A stretch of 64,000 nucleotides of DNA from Dirofilaria immitis. Its lineage: Eukaryota > Nematoda > Chromadorea > Rhabditida > Onchocercidae. The position numbers and the translations under genes were made by a program. The stretch is from NCBI GenBank assembly GCA_024305405.1, contig JAKNDB010000107.1, positions 3,573,501 to 3,637,500 of the forward strand. The letters are read 5' to 3'. Below, piece after piece: positions 41,157-54,700 of this stretch; within the stretch, counting starts at the first letter, position 1, and each line of letters opens with the position of its first letter. Below the pieces are notes generated by a model. That model did not search any database, was not told the DNA's origin, and worked only from the letters and a program-made list of their open reading frames with translations.

Positions 41157-44100
41157 TTACGATGATTTCTTCGAATCGTCAATGTTTTCACTTCGAATCC
41201 GTTTTGATTCTGGAGGCAATATTCGAGGCAAGAGAAATATAGCAATAAATGCAATGAAGTGTAGACAAAAATACATACGTCTATAAAAAATCAACTGAAT
41301 TGTAAAAAGTAACTGTAAATGAGATGGCATACCGCCCACCATGGCCAAGGCGAGAGGGAAAAATTATATCGGTTTGAGAGGCGCGAAGATAACAAATGGT
41401 TCAAGACTATAAATTTAATAAATAGAGATTATTCAGGAATTCTTTTCCTTTCGTTTCTTCTGACAGTAATTTTGGCATGTAATATGTCCTAATAAAATCA
41501 ATTAAGAAATCAATTTGCATATCAAATGATTGTTGAATTATAAATCTATTTAATTATTAAACCTGTAAAATAAAAGCTCGAGTGCACTGGGACACGAAAT
41601 AACAAATAACATTGTTTAAAAGTAAAAAAGAACGAAAAAAACAATGAAGTGATCTAAAAATTTAAAATACCTGTAAAAAAATAGACCAGGTCCAAGATGT
41701 AACATCACAAATGGATATGTTGTGTAAGATAAAGTGATCTTTGTAACAATAAATGTAAGCAAATCGTAGAAACGTCGCAAAAATTCATTTCCTTGAAAGC
41801 GCCAACGTAAGCAATGACGTACCTGAATTAAAAAAATTTGAATTTCAAAACTGTCAGTTCGATACGAGTTTGATTCAATATATATTTCTGAATAGGTCCA
41901 TCGATACTGGATGATTAATTTGCAACAATATCAATTATATTCTTATATATGTTAACTAGTCTTTGAAAATATATGCATAATATATTAAATAATGAGCTCC
42001 AATGCAACCTAAATAAAATCAAAATATCAAAGTACCGTTCGTGCAGAAACAGTAAACAAAGCGCCAGTTAAGAAAGTGACATAGTAACCCAAAAAGAAGC
42101 CATGCCAAACTGCTGATAATAAATAGGTGGACAAAGTTCGATATCTGAAGAAAGAGATTAAAATGCGACGCAAGATTGAAAAATCCTTTCAAGAAAAGCT
42201 TTTAAAGTTACAAAAATATACCCTTTTGGTACACGATCATATGCAACACGACGCAACCAGTACATCGTACAGCAGTTCCACGCTTCTAACGTCTCCTTGA
42301 AATTTAAGGCTGTCTGCAAAATTTCAATGAACTTAATTTTTCAGACTTAGAAGTGATCAATATATATAAGACTAAACATTTTTACATAAATTAAGTTTTG
42401 CTTTAAAACTAAAAGTAGAAATAACACCTCAACTTTCCAAGGTTTGACATTGGAAACTAGATCCCACTGAGGCTCTCCATATGAATTATAACCTCTGAAT
42501 CCGAACCCACTCAAATTAAATATCGCATCAGCTGAAAAATTGCATGATTATTTTTAGAGCAAAAATAACAAATGTTCTTACATCCCTTCATTATTCCACT
42601 ATCCCAGAACAAAGAATTTAAATGTAATGAAAAAGTGCTAAACATGTGAAACAAAATAAAGCTAATGACATAGTGGATGATAGAACGCACTGTTGTAATA
42701 AAAACTTTTAAATCAAAAACCATCCTTCAATATTCTTCTCTGCTTTTTGCAGTCATTTCAAAACTCGATGTCTTTATATAATAAACATAAACATCCAACT
42801 TATAAATATATGTTACTCATCTCCCAATTGAGGCAACGTTTCGTTTGGTTAACTATGAATAAAACAAGAAAAAATTGAGATAAAAATTGGAATTCATGCA
42901 GAAGAACATTATTTTAGAAATAAGTGTTGCCTCCAAACAAAAAAATTAACCCAAAGTCCATGCCAAATAATATTGCACACGTTGAAGAGCCATTACAATG
43001 TACAACATAAATAGCCACTGAATCCAATTCATGCTCATATATTTCTTATCAATGATAATATCAGGAGTAAAGGAATCGCCAAAAAAACATATAATAACAT
43101 AAACACTACTGTTTGTAACAATTTGATTAATACTGCACGCCATGGTTTCTCAATCTGTAAATTAATGAAGAACTTATAAATCTTAAAAACTCTTTACTCA
43201 ATTGATCGTTGCATTGCACAAGTATGGAGATTGAACAACAGAAATTATAAAATGAAGAAGAAAAGTATTGCATAATCTATGACATCGTTTCTATCAATAA
43301 TACAGTATTCTTAAACATTACTTCATTATCTGGTTTGAAAGCAATATTTTCAGTCAAATTGAACCACTGATTACTACTATCCAAACAGGACACATTCAAT
43401 AAATTTCTAAATATTTTCTCTTGAATTTTGAATGCTTTTTATCTTAAAATAACTAATAACTATTAAATGGTCAAACATACAGTACCGGCATTACTACAGT
43501 TTGCTCCATTTTTTGGTAATATTTGAAAATAATTAAAGTCAATTAACATTAACCTTCCCATCTTTACCAACAGCAGCTGTCCCATCAATCCATGCTATAT
43601 AATCAGTATAAAAACAAGCTGGTCCAGTTAATACTGCTTGAAAATGAAACATATAACTTAGAAAACTTAGTATATCAGGTATTGACCTGAAAATAACTCT
43701 GTAGTATTAAGAGAATTCAGATTTAATATCTTAAAGTACTGCCATTAGTAAACTACTTCTCGATGTTCAGTTCATAGAGGTTATGTTTTAAGACACTAAG
43801 TTTTAAAAAGATCGAGAAAATAAAGAAATAGACTAGTTCAGAAAAAGTAAAATTCAAGGAAATCGCTTACTTAAGGGCTTCTCGTTTTTGTATTTCATTT
43901 AATTCATCAATTTTTTCACCTTACCGTCATGCAATGAAAATGCAAGCACTGTCAATTTCTGGACCAGTATCTGGGAAAAAGAAACATTGAAGAAATATTT
44001 ATCTTTCTCGAATCTACCTGTTACAAAATTCCTATGAACGAAATAAAGCTAAAGCTGAGCGGTTGGAAACTTTCATGATTTAAGCGACAATAAATTAAAA

Positions 44101-45905
44101 GAAATAAGAACATGATAACTAATATTTAGCAATTCTTTTCGAATGGTAAAATCCGGTCAGAAAGTGCAGACTACAAAAAGTAACTCAAAAACGATAAAAG
44201 AAATAGAAATGAGAAAGGAACTTACCATCATCGGGCCCGTAATATCAACAGAGTATATTGTTAGTATATACCACCGATACCAATGTATGAAAATGAGATA
44301 ACCCATAGCAAATAAAAACACACATCTAAAAACAGAAAATAACGGAAAAATGCGAATAAAAACCTAAAATAAACTGTTCACTTGCATGGCTCATGATAAT
44401 TTCGTGATTTAAAATATTATATTTATTGATTCAAATTAAAAGAATCCAGTTTTTTAAAATATTTACTTCGCTAAATTTTCTACTTACCGCCTGATACATA
44501 CACAAAAATATCTGAGAGTTTAAAAATCACAAGGGTATGTTGAAAATGAAATGAATTACAATTCATTTCTTTGATATTCCCAACAGTCTCTCATATATAT
44601 GAGTGAATTATTCATAGCTCCATGTTCACTTAAAATTATAACCTACTTATGTACAATTTCTGGCGGAGAAGAATGCATGATAGCATATGACAAACCAACC
44701 AGTGCCACTAAATGCTTCATTGCACTGAAAGCACATATGTAATTTTCTTATCATTCATAATTTTTGAATTCGCAAAAAGCACACATGTCTTTGAGTAATT
44801 AGTTGCATTTTCTAAAGTAGATCAAACTTAGCAATATCTACAGGATAATTTGAACTGTGTTTTTATTTCTCTTAATTGATAAATCAGTAGCAGTTTATTA
44901 GCGGTTAATTAGATTGGGCAATAAAATGGTTAACGCAAGTGATATACATTCCTCCGTGATCTGCCGTTCTGCTAAATAACTAGAAGACGTGCTGTATCTA
45001 ATAATTTATTAACAACTATAAACAGAATGAGGAATATAAAAGTATGATAACAAAGTATTAATTAAAAAATTTTTTTAACATTAAATATCAATGTTCTAAT
45101 AAAAATTTGAAATATTAAAAGATAAAAAGTTCTTATGATGATCGAAAAAATCCACTAAAACCATAAATTCCATAAAGTTTTAACTTGTAGTAATAATATT
45201 AAGATAACAAAAGCAACCATTATGAAAACGAACTTGCCGTAACAAAAATAACAAAACATTAAACCACAAATAGTAGGAGAGGTAATACGTGTCGTTCGTG
45301 AAACGTTAGTTACACTGAAGATGTTATAGTGTAAGTAAGCTAACATCAACGATATCATTTGGCATACCACTAAATTAATCTGAAAATTTTTCGAAAACAG
45401 TTGTATTAATATATAAAGAAGATATTCCATTTTCAAATTACAGATCTGAAAACTACAGAAAAGTTTTCTGAAAAAAGCTTCCACTCCATACAATTTGACA
45501 AAAAAATTTATGTTCAACAGTCCTAAACGAGGATAGAAAAAAGGGATATAGATTAGGCGCTATCATTTAGCATTCGCCTAAAATTCAAGCATTGGGAAAT
45601 GGCAAGAAAGAGGAAAAAGAAATGACGGCATTTTAAAATTCATAAAAATCTACGACTGTGGATAATAGAAGTAATAATAAACAACAGCATCGTAATAAGA
45701 GTTAATAAAACATGTAGCAACAATAATGATAATAGAAATAAAATAATAATATAATAGCGAAGTGAAATTTAACTAAAAAAATGCTGTTAAAAAAATCCAA
45801 GTGAGGAAGAATTAAAATGCTTACTTTATCAATTCCAACTCCTAAGGAATTTGCTATTGGTTGTAAAAGGATTGAACCATCGCTAAATGTATGGATACCG
45901 GGCAT
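41157..45905 (-). CDS. MBOAT1/2-type lysophospholipid acyltransferase, copy 1
   Basis: Twelve exons: 45825-45905, 45234-45379, 44647-44724, 44226-44325, 43871-43970, 43554-43686, 42951-43154, 42428-42531, 42222-42313, 42036-42144, 41671-41822 and 41157-41280. All phases agree, giving 474 residues. It follows human MBOAT2 throughout: ILLQPIANSLGVGIDK near the start, HWYRWYILT, ITGPMM, LTGP, YYLAWTLADAI, GFGFRGY, WDLVSN, WN (N329, active-site Asn) and SAVWHG (H361, active-site His) within a multi-pass protein ending in a polar tail. The family transfers acyl chains to lysophosphatidylethanolamine or lysophosphatidylserine in the ER. Single-base shortfalls break the frame in an A6 run (43911-43916) and a T7 run (plus-strand A7, 43081-43087). 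A possible trans-splice acceptor lies about 38 nt upstream (45944-45946). Confidence 0.93.
41903..42344 (-). repeat. Near-identical tract A, copy 1 side
   Basis: 442 bp covering exons 9 and 10, the intron between them and flanking intron sequence. It pairs with 48036-48477 at about 99% identity (five differences noticed), whereas neighbouring exons and introns of the two genes are clearly diverged. Confidence 0.9.
43087..43667 (-). repeat. Near-identical tract B, copy 1 side
   Basis: About 580 bp covering the 5' part of exon 7, the intron before it and most of exon 6. It pairs with 49237-49816 with only a handful of differences, one of them a T6/T5 run length. Confidence 0.9.
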
Positions 45906-47534
45906 TGTTAAGTGTTAATAAATCAAACAATTACTCATAAAATCTGGAAAGGAATTAATGTATGTAAGAAACCAAAAAATGATTTCTTAATTCCAATGGG
46001 TTATTGATACTTGCATGTTAAGAAAACTTCCATAACACAAGTACACGTGAGAAAATGCTTTAAAAGATTCATAAAGATAACATTCTCTTCACCATAATAG
46101 TTACAAAAAATGGATGGAGAAGGAATGCAAATTTTCAAAATATCTAGCAACGAATGATACCTTATTCCCTGCATCAATTTTTGTTCTTAGCATCTGACAT
46201 GAACCACGTTCCATTTCACATTACCAGCATGAAATTCAAAAAATTCCATTCGTGCAAAACAAGCTAAACAAATGTTTGATTATATCAAAAAGATCACAGC
46301 AAATATTGTTATCAATGCCGAAAACAAAAGTTATGTTTCAAAACGAACGTAAATCACATTCATTTAGTGAGAAAACTAAGAATATAATCAAAGTAGTAAT
46401 TCCAAAAAATCCTACTGATTTCTTGGAATTTTAACTTCATTTATTGATTATCCCTAAAAATCCATGAATCTACTATTCCAAATGAACAGAATAATAAACT
46501 CATTTCTGTACGGCATGATATCGAATGTAGAAAAATCTAGTCTCAAATTAATCAAAAATATTACCGATTTTGAGGCTTAAGCAAATAAAACAGGTATTAT
46601 CAATTTCGATCCAATGGCTGACTTGATCTGCGATAATTCGCTCATTGATAAGAAAGTAGGAATGACTTCACTTCATAAGCAGTAAAATAAAGCGTTTTGA
46701 AGGATAAACATCAGGAGAAATATACCAGTATAGCAAAGCAAGTGAACCAATAAATACTGGAAGATCCACACAGTAATCCCACCCAAAATCAGTTACGAGG
46801 ATTTATGATGATAGTACCTGAAAGATAAAATAAGAATAAGCATAAAACTATTACAAAAATTTTACAGAAGGAAATTCATCCAAGATGTATGATTATAAAC
46901 GATTAATGAATTCTTAAAAATAACTTATTGATGGCAAATTACCTCATCAATGAATAAAACAAGTCATAATATTATGCATTTTTATCAGTAATAATTTCAA
47001 CGACGTATCACAAATATCACAAAATCACTGCAGAAGTATAATCCTGCTGCGAACAGGAAAACGAGATTGAGCAAATCAGATATGAAACAAGAGTTACAAA
47101 ATCAGAAGAAATCAAGCACAGAATAAACAGTCATAACAAATCGACTACATATCGTCTACAATGCTTTTAAGCGAAATTTATTAGAACAGATTTAAAAATA
47201 CTGAATATGAATTCCACATAGGTGAACGAATCAGAAGAATTCGCACTAAGGATTCAGTAATAATGAATCCAATTTAAGGATTAAAAAACAGAAATGCATA
47301 TAAAAGAATACAAACTAAATTAAACTATTTGAACAAAAAGATGAATGCAAAACTAACTGAAATTACAAGGAAAAAAAACATATCTATATTTTATCTTTGC
47401 AATAGGAATTAGTTATTGTTAATAATAATGCTTTCAAATTCAAAAAAATAGCAATATTTGATACAGTATTGAAAATGATGATCTGTTGCATTAGTTTTAG
47501 AAAGTTTAGTCCATTAATCATATAGCAATTCCAA
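45906..47534. other. Spacer between the two MBOAT genes
   Basis: About 1.6 kb between the stop of copy 2 and the ATG of copy 1 on the same strand. Holds the exon-like stretch at 46668-46817 described separately. The plus-strand ORF 46252-46434 has no recognisable content. Confidence 0.5.
46668..46817 (-). pseudogene. Exon-like C-terminal fragment of an unknown membrane protein
   Basis: A good acceptor (tttatctttcag) precedes a frame that, with one extra A in a short A run (as needed elsewhere in this window), encodes 49 residues: ILVTDFGWDYCVDLP, a hydrophobic helix VFIGSLALLYWYI, then SPDVYPSKRFILLLMK and TGA. As deposited, all three frames stop within about 30 nt of the acceptor, so this is either a frameshifted real exon or a decayed one. 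The same frame continues protein-like after the TGA (ERIIADQVSHWIEI). The family is not recognised and no partner exon was found upstream. Confidence 0.3.
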
Positions 47535-50500
47535 TTACGATAATTTTTCCATATCACGGTCACTTTTCTTTTGAACTGAATTTGGTTCTGGAGGAAGTAA
47601 ACGCGGCAGTACAAACAAAGCGGAGAAGGCAATGATATGCAGGCAGAAATACATACGACTGAAAACTGAACTTTGGTAGAAATTACATTACAAAATATGA
47701 TCAAAATAAGGACAAAAATAATCGCGAACTAAATTGGCCAAACTGAAAATGAACCACTCAAGACAATAGAATTTTCCAGTTTTTGAAAATTTGATGTTCT
47801 CAAAACATTACCTGTAAAAGTACAAACCGGGTCCAAGATGTAAATTCACAAATGGATATACTGCGTAACATAAGAAGATTTTTGTGACAACAAATGTAAG
47901 CAAGTCGTAAAAACGCTGCAAAAATTTATTTCCTTGGAAGCGCCAACGTAAGCAACGACGTACCTAAATTAAATTTCAAAGCTAAATTAGCTCAATATGA
48001 GTTTGATTCAATAAATATTTCTGATTAGGTATATTGATACTGGATGATTAATCTGCAACAATATCAATTATATTCTTATATATGTTAACTAGTCTTTGAA
48101 AATATATGCATAATATATTAAATAATGAGCTCCAATGCAACCTAAATAAAATCAAAATATCAAAGTACCGTTCGTGCAGAAACAGTAAACAAAGCGCCAG
48201 TTAAGAAAGTGACATAGTAACCCAAAAAGAAGCCATGCCAAACTGCTGATAATAAATAGGTGGACAAAGTTCGATATCTGAAGAAAGAGATTAAAATGCG
48301 ACGCAAGATTGAAAAATCCTTTCAAGAAAAGCTCTTAAAGTTACAAAAATATACCCTTTTGGTGCACGATCATATGCAACACGACGCAACCAGTACATCG
48401 TACAGCAGTTCCACGCTTCTAACGTCTCCTTGAAATTTAATGCTGTCTGCAAAATTTCAATGAACTTAGTTTTTCAGAAAAAGACATAATCAATATTTGA
48501 CCGAAGACAATTAAAATTAGAAAGTATAAAAATGGCACCTCGAATTTCCAAGGCCTAATATTTGAAACTAGATCCCACTGAGGCTCTCCATGTGAATTAT
48601 AACCTCTAAATCCGAATCCGCTCAAATTATATATCGCATCAGCTGAAAAATTTACGTAGTTATTTTTAGATTAGAAATAATTAATAGCATTCTTCTTCTT
48701 ATTTACCAAATGAAAAATATAACTGCAGTAGGAAAAGCTGATCGTATATTGGACGAAATAATGCATTGTTTCAAAAAAAAATCGTCCTTTAATATTTTTA
48801 TACTTATTACAGTTTATTTTAGAATTCGCAGTCTTCTTTACCAGGATCATTGAAACAACATACTTTTCGCCGTTTTGTTTCATGATTTACTTCATAACAT
48901 GCTTATTTTTTCAAAAATGTTTCACAATCAAACTTGTAAATATGTTGCTTATCTCCCATCTGCGGGAGTTATGTTGCATGATAATTTCAGTTTCATTTGA
49001 GAAAAACAAGAAAAATTCATAAAAATGACTATTTTGAAATCCATTCAGAAGTAAACTACTTTAGAAATAAATGTCACTTTCAAATAAAAAAAATTTAACC
49101 CAAAGTCCATGCCAAGTAATACTGCACGCGTTGAAAAGCCATTACAATGTACAACAGGAATAGCCACTGAATCCAACTCATGTTCATGGATTTCTTATTA
49201 ATGACAACATCAGGAGTAAAGGAATCGCCACGAAAAACATATAATAATATAAACACTACTGTTTGTAACAATTTGATTAATACTGCACGCCATGGTTTCT
49301 CAATCTGTAAATTAATGAAGAACTTATAAATCTTAAAAACTCTTTACTCAATTGATCGTTGCATTGCACAAGTATGGAGAATGAACAACAGAAATTATAA
49401 AATGAAGAAGAAAAGTATTGCATAATCTATGACATCGTTTCTATCAATAATACAGTATTCTTAAACATTACTTCATTATCTGGTTTGAAAGCAATATTTT
49501 CAGTCAAATTGAACCACTGATTACTACTATCCAAACAGGACACATTCAATAAATTTCTAAATATTTTCTCTTGAATTTTGAATGCTTTTTATCTTAAAAT
49601 AACTAATAACTATTAAATGGTCAAACATACAGTACCGGCATTACTACAGTTTGCTCCATTTTTGGTAATATTTGAAAATAATTAAAGTCAATTAACATTA
49701 ACCTTCCCATCTTTACCAACAGCAGCTGTCCCATCAATCCATGCTATATAATCAGTATAAAAACAAGCTGGTCCAGTTAATACTGCTTGAAAATGAAACA
49801 TATAACTTAGAAAACTCAGCACATCAGGTAACGACCTGAATAAGTGGTGAAATATCATCAGAATTCTTCATATTTTTTGCAGAAAATATTACGGATGTGC
49901 AATTTTATATCAAGAACAGCCTAACATTAATTCCTCATAGTTGTTTACAAATTTCAACCAATTTTTTAATTTGCTTCGCAGTTCGAATGAATAGTCATAT
50001 ATTAAACCGTCTAAGTTGCATATCAAAGAAATTTAAAACCGCAAATTAAAACAGTTTTCCGAAAGCTATAACATGAAAATAAGCTGGGAACAAAATTCGT
50101 ACTTACGTAAGGGCTTCTTTTTCTGTACATTATTTAACTCCTCACTTTTCTTCATCCTTCCATCATGTAAAGAAAAGGCGAGCGTCGTTACTTTTTGAAC
50201 AAGTATCTGAAGAACAAGGAAGAATTACATAAGGAACAGAAGTATATAATATGCAATTTCTCTTACAGAAAAAACGATAAATTGCAAAATTGTAGTTCCA
50301 AGGAATTAAGACTCGTAGAGAAGACTACTTTTAATAACTTTCAAAACTTTTGTGTTTCTGATGACAGTTATGTAAACAAATAAACAACTGACCATCATTG
50401 GACCCGTAATATCGAGATAGTAAGTAGTCAATATATACCATCGATACCAATGTATGAAAACAAGGTAACCCATAGCGAATATAAATGTAAATCTATGAAG

Positions 50501-51687
50501 AAAAATATGATAAATTGTCTTTAAGTAAAATTTGCTTCAATTATATCGCAAATTAGGAAAAACCAGATAAAAAGTCCATTTCCATTGATTTATTATTTAA
50601 TGTGAAAACATAAACCTTTTGAATTAACAATAATAGATTATAAAAAAGGAAGAAGGAAATTTTAAATCATTATGATAAGGGATTTTTAAAAAGTCATTGC
50701 AAATAGATCAGCATAATAGCAATTAAACCAATTCAAATTTGAAGAAACATACTTGTGCATAATTTTGAGTGGAAAAAACATATAATTGCATATGATATGG
50801 AAATTAAGAATATCAAATGTTTCAATGCACTGAAAAGATGTAAAATTGGTTATAAAATTACCGATGTCAGCTATGGAAAAATTTTGATAATCTCGTCTCT
50901 CTTGAATTGATCTAGCTATATTATCAAGAAAGTCGGTACTTAAAAAATCGAAAATGACATATTTCAAATTTTATATTAAGTGGAATCATCATAAGTAGAT
51001 CAGTAATGATTATTTGTAACTACCAAGACGTCTCATGAATGTCTAATAATTATTGTACTCGCATAAAAACGAATAACCAAAAAAAAAAAAAAAAAAAAAC
51101 ATACTTTCCAAAACAAAAATAACAAAACAATAAACCAAAAATGGCAGGACATGCAAGACGTATTGTTCGAGAAACTCGAGTTGAAGTAAACATATAATAA
51201 TGGAGATAAGCTAATGGTAATGATATAAACTGACATAAAACTAAATTCAACTGAAATAATAAACGATAACTATGCGACCGTAACAGATGATACAGAAATT
51301 ATGAAGTAGAACGACTTCTCCACTGCTCATTCCTTTGATTTAAAAATATCACTGTGAATAAGTATAATCCTCTAAGTTCATAAATTACTACTTAAGTATT
51401 AATGTGTAAATAGTTAAAAATTGATAGAGAGAATAACGAAATCATTTTTTGAAAAAGACGAATAATTTCTGAAATTACGATTACATAACTATAAGCAAAT
51501 TTTCCTTTTTTCAATTTCCTTTTTTCAATTTCCACAAGCTAAATAATTTGCAGACAAAGAATTGAGTATAGAATAAATAAAACTAAAAACCAACAAAAAG
51601 ACTTACCTTATCAACCTCAATGCCAATTCTATTAGCAAGCGGCTGTAAAATAGTCGAACCATTATAAAATGTATATGCACCTGGCAT
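47535..51687 (-). CDS. MBOAT1/2-type lysophospholipid acyltransferase, copy 2
   Basis: Twelve exons with the same boundaries and phases as copy 1: 51607-51687, 51105-51250, 50753-50829, 50393-50492, 50107-50206, 49703-49835, 49100-49304, 48539-48642, 48355-48446, 48169-48277, 47812-47963 and 47535-47658. Also 474 residues when the frame is restored. Active-site Asn (EAWNCC) and His (SAVWHG) are kept, as are GFGFRGY and WDLVSN. Exons 1-5, 8, 11 and 12 are diverged from copy 1 but clearly functional-looking, with conservative substitutions. Two single-base shortfalls break the frame: a T6 run in exon 3 (plus-strand A6, 50773-50778) and an A5 run in exon 5 (50118-50122). An (AT) microsatellite lies 20 bp upstream of the ATG. 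Several donors are weak (GTCAGT, GTGCCA), so splice choices there rest on homology and phase. Confidence 0.93.
48036..48477 (-). repeat. Near-identical tract A, copy 2 side
   Basis: Partner of 41903-42344. It has the same 442-bp length and near-identical exonic and intronic sequence. Confidence 0.9.
49237..49816 (-). repeat. Near-identical tract B, copy 2 side
   Basis: Partner of 43087-43667. Intronic sequence is as conserved as exonic, so selection on protein cannot explain the match. Confidence 0.9.
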
Positions 51688-51703
51688 GATTAGTCGGTTC
51701 CTA

Positions 51704-51706
<3 letters not shown>

Positions 51707-51740
<34 letters not shown>
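51707..51740. repeat. (AT)17 microsatellite
   Basis: Uninterrupted AT dinucleotides 20 bp 5' of the start codon of MBOAT copy 2, in its promoter or 5' UTR. Confidence 0.95.
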
Positions 51741-51744
<4 letters not shown>

Positions 51745-54700
51745 AAATCTCTCAAAAACGAATTACTAAATAAGACAGAGAAACGATAATTTTCTATATC
51801 TCTGATAAGTTAACTAAAATGATTAGATATTGTGATATTGTAGTTCCTAAGCTATCAAGCTATATGACAATAGTCCTCCTACATAGTTGGAAGAACTTAA
51901 GCTGATTCTTATACTACCGAAATCAAATCACCAAATAACAGCAATAAAATAAGCTACCATCAAATGTTCAACTCTTAAAAACAACAACATGTCTTACAGA
52001 GTGTGCAGGAGTCAACCCAATTCATTACCTCGTGATAAACACTCCACTCTCAGAGTTTTCATCAAATGATTGCAGACCATATTTAACAGTTCCCGACTCT
52101 GCTATTTTGATGACCCGAAATGCAATGGTCGGTACACGTATTGCTTTTTAAAAATAATTGTACGACACTTTTAGATTTTTCCAGTATTTGATATTTTAGC
52201 TTTAATTGGAAGTTTCAGGCAAAAGAAGACCAGGATGACAAATAATAACGGGAAAGTTATACGAGAAAAAGCTAACTGATCGAGGAAGTCAATCGCCATT
52301 AGCATTTACTGCCAGTGTTTGCTACTTGGATCTTTGCAGAGAATAAATCGAAGCCTTACTTTTTCCTGTCCACCACTGCTTGTTTAGCTAAATATGTATA
52401 AATGCAAGAGTTTATCATCATTTTCCCTTTTATTTAATCTTTTAACAGTCACTACAACTATCAGTGTACAGTCCAATGATCTTTTTTTTTTGTTTAATAA
52501 GATCTTTCTCATTTCTTCTTTATACATTCGTCCTATATTTTCTTGTAATTTTCAAGGCAATACTATGCTTATAATTCGTAGAGAGAAAAGTAAAGTAATA
52601 CAACAACCGTGATCCAATCTATGGTGGTTATTCTTATTTTCAAAAGTTTTAATTTGAATTTAATTATTAATAATTCTACGTTGCAATCAAACAATTTTAC
52701 ATCTTACAACTTCTGTGCATTATCGTCAAATCTCATTGTTATACTCTGACCTATTTGTTAAATCAACCTGACTTTTATTAAAGAAGTTTACTTTTTTTCC
52801 GCATTTAATTAACTCTCATTCTCCAGTTCTCGATATGATGAAGAATAAGTTTTGTAAGATTTCATGCATCTGTTATTTCTCGATTAGTAATTATTTACAT
52901 TAACAATATGACCTTACTGTTTGATTGTCTAAAATTCATGTTGACTTAGTGTTATTGGAAAATGATATTGACAGTATTCATATGCTTTATTTATTTATTC
53001 AATAAGCAAAGGACTGCTTGCATGTTAATGATGAGTTTTAAGGCTGAGTCAGCTTATTTTTTCCTGGCATACTTTACAACACTTATTAAAATTTCCAAAT
53101 GCATCATTTCGTCTTATCATATAAATGATTTATGCTGATTACGTTGAAGAGAATTATTATCGGGAATAGCGCTAATTATAATATTATCGTGCAATTTTTT
53201 TGATCCTATCAAAAACTGTTAAACAATGAAAGTAAGTTATATAAGCAAAGAATTTAAACATTTCTTAAAATTCAGAAGAATTTTAAAATTGAAAGCAAAA
53301 TTAATTTTTGCGTAGAGAATTGCTTATCCTTTTTGATATTAGATTACGGTAACAATGTATTGCATTGAATATTTGAATAACGTTTATGGTAACTTATAAA
53401 GTTATTTAATTTAATGTAAACAAAAAGGAAAAATCACATATTCACGAAGAGAAACAGATGAAAATAATTCAGGATGATTTAAGCATTTTTGTTGCTATTA
53501 TTTTTTGAAAATTAAAGACGAATATACTCCGAATGTAATTAAAAAATTATCAGAAGTTGCAGCATAACACAATCGATCGATTCAATATATGTAAATAATT
53601 TTATTGATCCGAATAAATGAAATGAATAGTTTATTCGATTGATCATTTGCCAAAAAGCACTAGAAATAAAAAGTTTGTTTAGGATTATAAAAAAAAAGTA
53701 ACAAAATTCGAAGTTTCCTGCTTCTATATTTCCAAAATGAAATTATCTGTAATAAAGAAATAGGAATAAAATGATATAATTTTATCAATTTTATCATGAT
53801 GCATTTTGCATGATTTGCAGGAAAATTTTTTTTTTTGATTTAAAATTGCCTAGAAATAATCATTTTTCTGGACATTGGCAGTCGGTGTGGAGCCTTTGAT
53901 GTCTTTGGCATAGATGCTTGTTTTTTTTTTATTTATAATGATAATGACGATTTCGAGAACGTTGTGCAATCAATTATTACACCATTCATTTTAGACTCAA
54001 TATTTGTCTCCAAAAATGGTAAATGATATTGGATTCATTTTGATTAACTGTTTGATTCAAATTTACTTATCTGATACTTTCTACTGTTCTGGTAATTTCC
54101 ACTCTTAACCTTTTTTTTTTTGTTATTCAAATTCCTCCTTGTGATTTCTTTGATTCATTGCCAAAAATATTGATTAATTTAATTCATTTTTATAAGCTCT
54201 TCATATTTTCTAATTAGAAGACGTAGTATAAGCTGAATACTATTGTAAACACTTTTTTTTAGATTAAAGTTTATCAATTATCAAGTTCATCAATTTCTTG
54301 AGATGAAATTTAAATTCAAACCAGTTTGATTTCGCTTTCTTCTAGTTCCTTTTCTTTTCATCAAATTTAGATATTTATAAAAATTTTTGATACTTCTATC
54401 TGTTCTATTTATGATGCTTTTTTATCAGTACATTCTTAGATGATCGTTTCGATAAATAAAAATAATTTGGTTGGTTCGCAGGAAATATAAACTGAGCTAT
54501 TGATATAGGCCAGTAATGATAGTTAGATTGATAGAATTGAATTGAGCCTCTGGAGTAGTAACGGATGTTCAAGAATACAGTATCTTTATTGCTATTAATC
54601 ATTTGGCCACTATTCTTGTTCCTGGAACATTTCATCTTCGAGATATATTGCTCTGAGGTACAATTTAATTTCCAAAGCATATCGTCCATCAATAATATTA

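Noticed and set aside
42511..43143. Short minus ORFs beginning MVFDLK and MACSIN
   Set aside because: Out-of-frame or read-through versions of MBOAT copy 1 exons 7 and 8.
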